From Pilatotrama ljubarskyi (Eukaryota > Basidiomycota > Agaricomycetes > Polyporales > Polyporaceae), in assembly GCA_022385805.1 (NCBI GenBank), contig MU277716.1:62001-126000 (forward strand): 64,000 bases of DNA, read 5' to 3'. This document shows, piece after piece, positions 30,864 to 44,722 of this stretch (the first letter of the stretch is position 1; each line of letters begins with the position of its first letter). Under the pieces are notes generated by a model. It saw only the letters and a program-made list of their open reading frames with translations. It was not told the origin of the DNA and did no database searches. The translations under genes were made by a program, and so were the position numbers.

Positions 30864-32309
30864 ATGTTGTCTTCCCCCCTCATCCCCGTCGTCCAACTCG
30901 ACGACCCCGCACTCAACAACGCTCTCTGGCACAGGACGCCCTCCGATGGCGTGTATCCGCAGCCCCTCCGTCCCACCCTGGCTGGCCAGAACACCAAGTA
31001 CCTCACAACCAGCACTCCTCCGCCTCTCGTTCCCCCACAGTCTAAAGGTCCGCTTCAAGCCTTTCAAGCCTTCTCAACGGGACTTGTCGGATGTCTGATG
31101 TGTGCGATATACAGTTCCACCACCACTTTCCACCGTAGAAGCCTCCAAGCGTCTAGCTGCCTGGACAGCTGTTGACAGGCACATTCATCCCGAGCACAAG
31201 GTACGTTCCACTTTCTGGCACCGTTCGCTTGGCTCAAACCCTCGCGGGAAGGTCATCGGCATCGGCTCTGGTAGGGCAATACCTGTAGCGCAATTTTCTG
31301 ACCCGCACATTCACCTTTCCACCGTGACTCAGGTTCCACCGTGCCTTACGTCGTAGAGCGTATAGTCTCCCAAGGCAAGGCCGTCAACAAGGACCGAGTC
31401 TTCATCCCCACTGGTGTGTAAAGCATGCGATCATGGCTTGTGCCGCCGCTGAACATGCCCGAACAGGCTTCCAATCCAAGGAGTTGATCGTGAACGCTCA
31501 GCTGCTCTTGGGAGACGTCGACCAGTACCCAGTCATCGACGTAACGATTGATGGGGCGGACGAGTACGTTGATACATCAGAGCACACATCCAATTGCACA
31601 CCTGACAAACGTCAATCAGAGTCGACCATGACCTCAACTGCATAAAGGGCGGAGGGGGCTGTCACCTCCGTGAGAAGGTGCTCGCGGAAGCCGCTGACAC
31701 GTACGTCCCAAACGCTGTCATAACGTAAAGGGCGACCCTCGACGCTCACCGTGCGCTAGCTTCGTTCTCGTCGCGGACTACCGCAAGAACTCGAAGGTGC
31801 TCGGCACCATGGTACGCCTCTCGGTCATCTTACTGCGCGGTCGCCAAGCTGACCTCATCCGGTGATCCAGTTCAAGCAGGGCATCCCCATCGAGGTCGTA
31901 CCGTTCGCGTACACCAAGATCCTGCAGAACCTGCACCTCATCGGCTCACCCGGAGCTGTGCTCCGCATGGCGAAAGCGAAGGCCGGACCTGTCGTCTCCG
32001 ACAACGGCAACTTCATCATTGACGCGCCCTTCCCCGAGGAGATGATGAAGGACCCGTACACTGTACGTACCACCGTATCTCTCGCCCTTTCGTCCGACGT
32101 TTTGCTGACGTTGACATGGTCAGCTCCTGACGCGCATCAAGATGCTTACCGGTGTCGTCGAGGTCGGCCTCTTCTGCCACATGGCAAAGGCGGCCTACTT
32201 CGGGAACCAGGACGGCAGCGTCACGATCAAATGGCACGACGGGGAGATAGAGCAAGTGCAAGCCGACAAGAGCCCCCTAGCTGAGAAGCCGAACCAGTTC
32301 GACTCGTGA
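30864..32309 (+). CDS. RPI1: Ribose-5-phosphate isomerase A, with an N-terminal extension
   Basis: Interconverts ribose-5-phosphate and ribulose-5-phosphate in the non-oxidative pentose phosphate pathway, in the cytosol. The core spans many exons: STVEASKRLAAWTAVDRH, KVIGIGSGSTVPYVVERI, then VFIPTGFQSKELIV, DVTIDGADEVD (the Asp pair of the active site), CIKGGGGCHLREKVLAEAAD, FVLVADYRKNSKVLG, GIPIEVVPFAY, and LLTRIKMLTGVVEVGLFC near the end, finishing KPNQFDS. About seven short introns. The start is uncertain: the exon upstream of the core reads MLSSPLIPVVQLDDPALNN from 30864 and joins in frame over a GTCCGC..ATACAG intron, giving about 60 residues not found in usual RpiA proteins. It may be a targeting region, a misjoin, or part of another product. 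Confidence 0.82.
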
Positions 32310-32900
32310 GCGCGCCCCTTGAGGAGCATGTGTCCTGTAAGGATGCAATGAGCGGGGTCAAGGGGTGAGGTTTGTGGAAGATAGACAGGTGAGTGCGTGA
32401 TAGCCGGGGATAGAGACGACAAAGAAGCTCACACAATACTTCAGGATAGAAGTTATATAACCATGTATTCTCGCCGGTCGTTTTGTACATTGCTCTGGTC
32501 CTGAATACACGGACTTCCAATGGATATCATCAGTGCCAGTGTCTCAGGGTGAACGCGCGAGCCAAGATCCGCGTCCGCACAAGCAATAGCGCGTGTACAA
32601 AGCGGATCTCCCTCTGGTCTGGAGGTATTCGTCTGAGGTCAAGCGTCGACGCTTGAACGGTGTCCCGCGGCCAAGTTAGTGCGTACAGTACCTTTGTCGG
32701 ATGTTCCGTGCAAAAAGGCTGCACCGCTTGACCCATTCCAGCAGGTGCGATACAGGAAGCTTTGGCTAGCTCCACCGTAACCGACAAAGGCTCTGCGCGG
32801 ACAATGCGCAATGCAAGCTATTTGCGAGTGCCCCAAGGTCAAGGCGAGCCTCGAGGCGGTCCATGCTGGGCGCCCGCGAGCTCCTCAGCAAAGCGTTTCA

Positions 32901-32910
32901 GTCACGTGAC
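32901..32910. promoter_or_regulatory. Palindromic E-box GTCACGTGAC
   Basis: A perfect 10-bp palindrome with the CACGTG core recognised by bHLH factors of the Cbf1/SREBP type, just upstream of the TGAGCC motif cluster. Function inferred from the motif only. Confidence 0.4.
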
Positions 32911-32940
32911 GCAACGCGCGGAGGTGCCTTGACCTCCCTG

Positions 32941-33341
32941 TGAGCCTCTGGTGAGCCTCTGAGCCACTGTAGCCGTAGGATGAGCCACTGACTGCTTCAG
33001 AGGCTCTTCAACGTATAGATGGCATATTTCCGATAATAACTAAGGCATTCATGGGCGGGATCTTGTCGATGAGCCCCCACACTGCTCGCCCGCTATACCC
33101 GGGCTACATGGGTGCCCAGCAAGCCCATACTATAGCAGGAGAATACGAAAGGGACGATAAAACAGTGCGTAAACAATAGCATACACGCCGCTCGACTGAG
33201 CCTCTCGTTGAGCCTCCCGGAATTCCTAAATTCAGCAGGCCCGAGCCACTGCGCCTCTGCCAAACACCTCACAGCAACCTATGAGCCACCCGCCCTACCA
33301 TCTCAGGCAAGACACGCGGCGTAGTGGCGCGGTGAGCCTCC
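32941..33341. repeat. Cluster of about ten TGAGCC(T/A)C motifs
   Basis: Forward copies start at 32941, 32952, 32960, 32981, 33197, 33209, 33282 and 33333, with a TGAGCCCC variant at 33070, a CGAGCCAC variant at 33242 and an inverted GAGCCTCTGA at 32997-33006. They are irregularly spaced, so this is not a simple tandem array. The bias to one strand could mean a transcription-factor platform or a degraded short repeat. Confidence 0.75.
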
Positions 33342-33476
33342 CGCCCGTGTATGCCGCTGTTTGGGCGCAATTGACTTACTTGGCGAAAAGCAATCCGTCG
33401 CGCCGTCCAAGCTGGGGACGCAATCCATCAAGCAATCCGCCCTCGATTGCCTCCTCAATGCGCCGCAAAGGCCCAG

Positions 33477-33483
33477 TATAAAT
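33477..33483 (+). promoter_or_regulatory. TATA box of the C2H2 regulator
   Basis: TATAAAT in CAGTATAAATGG, about 157 nt before the ATG at 33640. Confidence 0.5.
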
Positions 33484-33639
33484 GGGAGGGGGGCAGGGAG
33501 GGAAGAGAACCATCCCCCGACATCCACAAGTCGAGCTCTCCCGCCCTCGAACAGTTCCTGCGCTCCTCCCGAGCCATACCCTCTCCCGAACATACCATCC
33601 CACTCATACCCTCCACCTATCTCATCCTAGCATCCAGCA

Positions 33640-34980
33640 ATGGCTCCCGAACGTTCACACAAAGCCACAAAGAAGGCCGGCAGGGTGTGTGGCTATCCTT
33701 CCTATGTAGTCCTCTTCATAGTGCTCACCAACCCGTACCCCAGTCTCGCCAGTGCCCTATCTGCTTCAAAGTCATGGAGTCGGATTTCAACCGCCACATG
33801 AAGATTCACTACGAGCAGTATGTAGACATCTTTTCATCATCTCATTCTTAACGCTGACCTTGCTCCCAGTGAGTTCATCTGCCCGGTCCCAGGCTGTGGC
33901 AAAGGCTTCCACCAGCAAGTCAACCTGAGGACCCACATGAATACGCAGTGAGTGCTATAACATGTACCACCCTTTGTGCCCGCATACTCAACCCCACCCC
34001 CTCGCAGCACCGGCAATCGTCAACATGCCTGTCCTCACAGCTGGATCGACGAGAACAACGTCATCAGCCCCTGCGCCAGCGTCTTCCGCGACGGCTCTGC
34101 GCTCTGCCGGCACCGCAAGGATGCGCACGGCTTCGAGCCCAAGAACCCGGACAAGAAGGTCTCTATCCGCTTCAGGTCTGCCGCGGAGCAGGAGGAAGAC
34201 AGGGAGGTCTACGCCGCTGCCTGCCTTAAGGGCATCTCGGTGCCCGAGGCACGCAAGGAGCGGAAGCGTGCCAGGGAGGGCATGGATTACAAGGTGCCCC
34301 CGACTCTTCGCGCTCCTCAGGCGCCTTCGCGCCCTTCTACCTCGTGCTCTCGCCTCTCTGCCTCGTCATCGAGTTCTTCTTCTCACTCGTCGGCCTCTTC
34401 TTCTGCCTCCTCGTCCATGCCTTCTACGCCCGGCTCTTCGCACTTCAAGGCCGCTATCCCGGCAGGCTCGAGCAACTACCCCTCCGACAGCAGTTCCCTC
34501 GACTACCCCTACGCCGGCGCAGCTCAGCCGTCGGCTTCTGCCTACAGCTGGCAGAAGCAGCAGCCACAAGCACAGAACTTCGCCGACGTTCTCGGCCAGC
34601 CGAACATGCTCTTCCCGGGCCAGTTCCCCACTCATCAGTACGGCATGCAGTACCCTCCCGCTCCCGCCGCGGTTGAGCCAGGCATGGATTGGGGCATCCA
34701 GGATTGGTCGCTGGCCTTTTCTGACCCGCTCGCCGGCATGGACATGGGCATGGGCATGGGACTCAACGCTGGCATGGGCATGGGCTTGGGCATGCACGAC
34801 ACCATCTCCTTCGACATGCCGCCGTTCCCCATTCAGGAGTCGTTCGGTCAGCCGTCGATGGTCTGGCCGGATGCCTACTTGTCTGCGCCGTCGCCGACCT
34901 CGACCGCGTCGACCGCTGGCTCGTCTCCGCCGCATACTGGTGCTGTCTTTGACGACTTCTACCAGTACTACAGCGCGTGA
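33640..34980 (+). CDS. C2H2 zinc-finger transcription factor with Ser-rich and Gly-Met-rich activation-like regions
   Basis: Probable nuclear regulator. Exon 1 gives MAPERSHKATKKAGR; after GTGTGT..CGCCAG, exon 2 gives finger 1 CPICFKVMESDFNRHMKIH. The next exon gives finger 2 CPVPGCGKGFHQQVNLRTHM, and the last exon carries a third, looser finger (CASVFRDGSALCRHRKDAH). A basic stretch ARKERKRAREGMDYK follows as a likely nuclear signal. Then come a long Ser run (34360-34420), Gln/Pro/Tyr-rich sequence and a Gly-Met repeat (34735-34800), ending FDDFYQYYSA with aromatic/acidic features of activation domains. Four exons. The long, motif-rich promoter suggests tight or self-linked control, which is inference. 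Confidence 0.82.
34735..34800 (+). repeat. Gly-Met codon repeat inside the C2H2 regulator
   Basis: Runs of ATGGGC / GGCATG code for GMDMGMGMGLNAGMGMGLGM. Low-complexity Gly-Met tracts such as this are uncommon; here the repeat stays in frame. Confidence 0.85.
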
Positions 34981-35776
34981 GGCGTGCAGTTGCTGCCTCT
35001 AGTAGAGTTCTCTGTTCTCCTCCGCATCTTCTTCTCCCCTATTCACTGTGCATTTGTCTGCCTCACCTCTCGTGTTCCGTCTCTCCGTCTCCTGCCCCTG
35101 ATCTCACATCTTTCCATCTCCGCATCGCTTATCTTCTCATATCTTCGCATTGTTTATTTCTATCTAGCACTTGCATATCGCATTGGGACTTTCTCGCATT
35201 GGGACCTTCGCATTCAGATACCGTAGCGCACCTGTGATACCTTGCTTCTCCTGTACTTTTCGTGTTCTTCGCTGCAATGGGTAGGATCTAGACCTGAAGT
35301 TGTGTTTCTATCGGATGTACGTGTACTTGTTTGTGTCACTGTTATAATATCTGGGCCCACTGCCCTCCTCCCGGTCGGATCTTCTGTGTGATCAGATTCG
35401 CATGCGCAGTGGCGACGCCATGAGATGCTTACTTATGAAGCAAAGATATTGGATGTGACAGGTGCAGCCTGTCATTGTGGCACGGCGCGACACCGGCTAT
35501 AGCCGAGTGGTTCATTCAAGCCAGTCTCCTCATGGCGGCACCCGCGCTGTCTCCAACTCGTCTTCCTTCTACAGCTGGCCACAACGACAAACTACGACCT
35601 GAGTTCGCAACCTTCTCCTGCCAACGAGATCATCATATAGGCCCGCACGAGTCATGTTCACATGATGCTCTCGAGCGAGGAGTGGTCGACGTCTTCTCTT
35701 TGGCGCGAGCCACTCGCGGCCCGCGTCTGTATCGAAGAAGGCGCCCTTACGGGCCGCTGCTGTAGCATGACCTGGA

Positions 35777-35882
35777 GCCCGGATAGCTCAGTTGACGATG
35801 CATCGGACAGGCCTTGGCCTTCTCCATGCCGAAAGCTCAGAACATACAGTTGCTTGTGTGAACATGGACACCAATTCTGGGC
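35777..35882 (+). pseudogene. tRNA-Lys-like relic
   Basis: The 5' part GCCCGGATAGCTCAGTTG, continuing GCATCGGAC, follows eukaryotic tRNA-Lys in acceptor strand, positions 8-9, D-arm start and box A. At 35876-35882 TCTGGGC pairs with GCCCGGA over all 7 acceptor positions (one G-T). In between, the D-stem 3' side is changed, the anticodon arm is only partly pairable (TCGG/CCGA) and no box B (GGTTCGANTCC) survives. I infer a decayed tRNA gene or tRNA-derived fragment rather than a working gene. Confidence 0.4.
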
Positions 35883-36088
35883 ATAGGCGTACGTATCACT
35901 GTTTACTGGACATGTACTACTGCAGGAAACTGATGCACCAGTTCCCTCAGCAGGATTCAGATCTGATTCTGGAACGGATGTTGGTTGTTCTTACTGCCGG
36001 TACCGCGTTACCGTCGGTGAATTCGCGCTAGTGCGAAGCGTCCTGCCCATGCGGCTCCTTGAAGAAGAGACGTCATGCCCTACAGTGC

Positions 36089-36095
36089 TATAAAT
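36089..36095 (+). promoter_or_regulatory. TATA box of the DUF5695-like gene
   Basis: TATAAAT 52 nt before ATG 36147. It lies after the in-frame ATG at 36075, which supports the downstream start and an N-terminal signal peptide. Confidence 0.5.
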
Positions 36096-36146
36096 CTGAC
36101 GGTAAGCGCATGCATCAGCACGACTCCCCGCATCAGAGAGACAGCT

Positions 36147-39143
36147 ATGCGTCCGCTCTATCCCGCTCTCTTCGCGATCGTATTGCTGTTGCGACCGTGC
36201 GCAGCGCAGTCGGGCAACCTTGGTCTCCAGGATGGTTTTCTCAGCTTCGACACGCCCACATTCAGCGTGCAACTCGTGAAGGATTCCCAAACCCTGTACT
36301 CCCTGAAGACGAAAGGGAACGCATCTGGCTTCGACTTCATCCCCGCAGACGTGATGTCTCAGCGGCAATCCAATGGCAACTACCATTTGGGTGATCTCAC
36401 TTTCCGTGCTAGAATAGCAGGGTCATCGAGCTGGACGAGTGGTGACACGTCCACTCAGCGCCGCATTGTAACACCTGTAACACCCTTGAACGCCACTGGA
36501 AGCACCCTAGCAGCTGCGAACCTGTCGCCCACTTTGCCGAGCGGCTCTCTCTTGAATGTCACACGCCGATGGGTTCTCGCCAATGGGGACTTGGAGTTGC
36601 TCTTCGACATTACCAACTCACAGAAGCAAGCTGTCGAAATCGGCGCTTTAGGCGCGCCGCTGGAATTTAACAACGTGAGTACTCCCCAGTACTGTGGCCT
36701 ACATCGCTCATGGATACTGCTAGATCTTCACAGGTCGAACCGCTGCTGAGACCAACGAACTATGTAGCCTCTTCGACCCTTATATCGGTCAAGACGCTGG
36801 CTACGTGCAGGTGACGCCTCTACTGGGAACCCTCCCACCTCTCCTCGTCCTACCAGTGGGGAAGTCTCCGCTCGAAGGATGGCGCTTCCTGCCCGAGGAC
36901 ACATCGACATCTTTGGCTTATCAGTCACAGACGTTCGAAGGTCTGTACGAGTGGCAGTTTCACACTCTCGCGTACGCGCAGAACGAATGGAAGAACGTCG
37001 CGCCGTGGAACGCGCCTTCTTCCGCTACGCTGCACCCTGGCGAGACCCGGACGTATGGCTTGCGCTTCGTGTTGGCACCCTCCATCCGCGGAATCGAAGA
37101 CACGTTGCAGGCCGCCAAACGTCCGGTCGCGGTTGGCATCCCCGGATACATCATCGCCTCCGACCAATCAGCGAAGCTGTTCCTCAGCTTCTCTTCCGCC
37201 GTCAAGTCACTCTCCGCCAGCCCTGCCGGTACGCTCTCGTGGACGAAGAACTCCGATGCGAAGTCGTCAGGCTACGTCGGCTACACGATTACCGGTCATA
37301 CGTGGGGCCGCTCCCGCCTGACTATCACCTACGCAGACGGTACTGTTCAGACCGTGCACTACTACGTCACGAAGCCTGCCGTACAGGTCGTCGCCGATCT
37401 TGGAAGCTTCTTGACTACAGAGTCGTGGTTCGACGACCCCTCCGACCCATTCGACAGGTCGCCCTCCGTGATCAGCTATGATCGCGAGGTCAATGCCGTG
37501 GTCAAGGACGACCCCAGGGCGTGGATTCCAGGTCTGAGCGACGAGGCGGGGGCAGGATCGTGGCTGGCGGCGTCGATGAAGCAATTCGCTCAGCCTAGCG
37601 CTGCGGAGGTCGCCAAGATTGAGCAGTTTATCAACGAAACGCTCTGGGGGTCCATACAAAACTTCGATGGTACGTGTCTTTATTCACTCTTCACAATGAT
37701 GAAACTTTTATTCCCTTGCTTTCCTCTAGGCTCCGTGAAGAAGGTATGCCGCCATCTGATGATTGATGACATTCGTTGGCTCAACGTCGTCACAGTCCGT
37801 GTACTTCTACCAACCTGATCTCGTTCCGAGCTACGACTATCCTTCGTCCATTTACTGGGGCAATTGGTGGTCATGGAACCAGGCCGCATCCTACGCAACC
37901 GACCGCGCGTACGACTACGTGCACGTCGTCGCTGCCTACTGGTCTCTCTATCGCGTCGCACGCAACTACCCGGACCTTGTCAAGACGCATACATGGGGGT
38001 GGTACCTCAACCAGGCGGTCATGACGGTAGCGAGCATGACGAACGGGAGGGTGGGCTACGCTGACGACGGCCTCATGGAGGAGACCGTGATCCGATACTT
38101 GCTGGACGACCTGAAGCGCGAGGGATTGACTACGAACGCGACGCTCGTCGAGAGCCGGATGCGTGAGCGAGAAAATGTTTGGGCCGGCGAGCGGTACCCG
38201 TGCGTAGCGGAGACCAAGCCACATTGCGATTGAGACTAACGTCGCGTGTTACTTTTACAGGTTCGGCTCCGAAATGGCCTGGGACTCCACAGGTCAAGAG
38301 GGCGTGTACGCGTGGGCCACCTACTTCAACGATACCACGACGGCCGTAAACGCTCTCAACTCCATACTTGCATACCAGCCCACCGTGCCTCACTGGGGCT
38401 ACAACGGGAACGCGAGGCGTTACTGGTCAGTCACTCCCAGTTACAGCTCCTGAGGCACAAGTTGACATTTCTTCAGGGACAACGTGTATGGCGGTAAGCT
38501 CCAAAGAATTGAGCGGCAGATACATCATTATGGCAGCGGCCTCAACGCCATCCCACTCATCTCCCAGTTCCGCGCCGATCCGACCGATTACTACCTCCTC
38601 CGCGTGGGCTTCGGCGGGCTCAGCGGTCCTCTCTCCAACATCGACCAAGGAGGCTTCGCCGCCGCCTCTTTCCACTCGTTCGCGGATACGCTCAAATGGG
38701 ACGGCTATTCCGGCGACTACGGACCCAACTTTGTTGGTCACGCGCTCGAGATGGGCACGTACATCATCGATCATCCCGACTTCGGATGGCAGGCATTCGG
38801 TGGGAACGTCGTCGCTACCTCGCCGACGGTCAGAGTGCGGACACTGGATTCATTGCGTCGCCGGGTGTTCATTGCGCCCATCGGTGCATGGCTTAGCCTG
38901 GATGCGGGAGCGTTCTCCGAGGTCGACTACGACCCCACGAAGAAGGCGGTCACGTTGTCTATGATCCCTGCCGCACCCGGCGTGTCCAGCGCTGCTCCAG
39001 CGCCTGCCGCCCGTCTCGTAGTCGCGAACACGGCCTCCAATGACCTAGGGGTACTAAAGCCAACTCAAAACCTGACCCAAGATGCGGGAGCCTGGGTCAT
39101 ACCCTTCAAGAATGGCGTAGTTACCGTGACGCTTGCGCTGTGA
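36147..39143 (+). CDS. Secreted DUF5695-like protein (putative glycan-active enzyme)
   Basis: Secreted protein of about 880 aa resembling fungal/bacterial DUF5695 proteins; a carbohydrate-active role is suspected from the family's layout and is not shown here. It begins MRPLYPALFAIVLLLRPCAA with cleavage likely near CAAQS. The N-terminal half is beta-rich (LGLQDGFLSFDTPTF, RRWVLANGDLELLFDITNS, HPGETRTYGLRFVL). The C-terminal half is helical and aromatic: YWGNWWSWNQAASYATDRAY, MAWDSTGQEGVYAW, PHWGYNGNARRYWDN, and IDQGGFAAASFHSF, like an alpha/alpha barrel. Exons join across GTGAGT..TGCTAG (36676/36723), a 14-nt micro-exon at 37730-37743, and two more introns near 38200 and 38426. It ends at TGA 39143, 123 nt from the convergent ARO1 end. 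Family call moderate. Confidence 0.68.
37730..37743 (+). other. 14-nt micro-exon in the DUF5695-like gene
   Basis: Between a CCTCTAG acceptor and a GTATGC donor lies GCTCCGTGAAGAAG. Spliced, it gives NFD-GSVKK-SVYFYQPD in frame; skipping it would shift the frame. Confidence 0.65.
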
Positions 39144-39266
39144 GGGGGAGATATGCCAAAATATTGCGATTGAGAGATATTGTGAATACATGCTTCGACC
39201 TTCTATACATCTACTTCGACTACTCGAGACTGGACAGCACAAATAACAGCGACCGGAGCACACACT

Positions 39267-44328
<5,062 letters not shown>

Positions 44329-44722
44329 CTTGCAGACGATCTGCGAGTCTCGCTCAACTCTGAGGAATAAATCAACCCTCTTTGCGTCCCGCGCGATGTC
44401 TGTCGTGGACGTACCGCAGTCGAAGACAGTCGCAGGAGAGTTCGCACCGGCCTCAGACGAGGTCTGCTACAAATTCGCAGAACGCCTGACAGTGAATGAC
44501 TCCGGTCCGATCTGCGCGGAGGGCATTTTGCAATTCATTTTGTATTTGAGCGCCGCAGGATAAGGCTAAAATGACGCGGAAAATATCGGGGACTCTGCGG
44601 TCGGCGTGGGACGGCGCAGATTTCATCATCGACCACAACGTCCTCGACGACGCCCACGGCGTGTAATCTCCTCTTACTCCCCGACCTCCTCCCCGATGCG
44701 CAGGTGTCGCCCTCTGTCGCAA
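44329..44722. other. Divergent promoter, ARO1 / alternative NADH dehydrogenase
   Basis: 394 nt. Apart from a Gcn4/CpcA-like ATGACTC (44496-44502) nothing specific was seen. Confidence 0.45.
44496..44502. promoter_or_regulatory. Gcn4/CpcA-like site ATGACTC
   Basis: Seven of nine bases of the RTGACTCAY consensus, 168 nt upstream of the ARO1 ATG. General amino acid control of ARO1 through Gcn4/CpcA is known in other fungi; here it is inference from one short match. Confidence 0.3.

Larger units (their letters stand above)
32310..33639. other. 1.3-kb upstream region of the C2H2 regulator
   Basis: No gene. It contains a palindromic E-box (32901-32910), a dense TGAGCC(T/A)C motif cluster (32941-33341) and a TATAAAT box (33477-33483), all listed separately. 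The leader after the TATA box is C-rich. Confidence 0.6.
34981..36146. other. Intergenic, 1.2 kb, with tRNA-like relics
   Basis: The first 250 nt are pyrimidine-rich 3' flank of the C2H2 gene. Further on lie a box A-like sequence near 35500 and a tRNA-Lys-like relic at 35777-35882. A TATAAAT box for the next gene is at 36089-36095. No protein gene seen. Confidence 0.5.
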
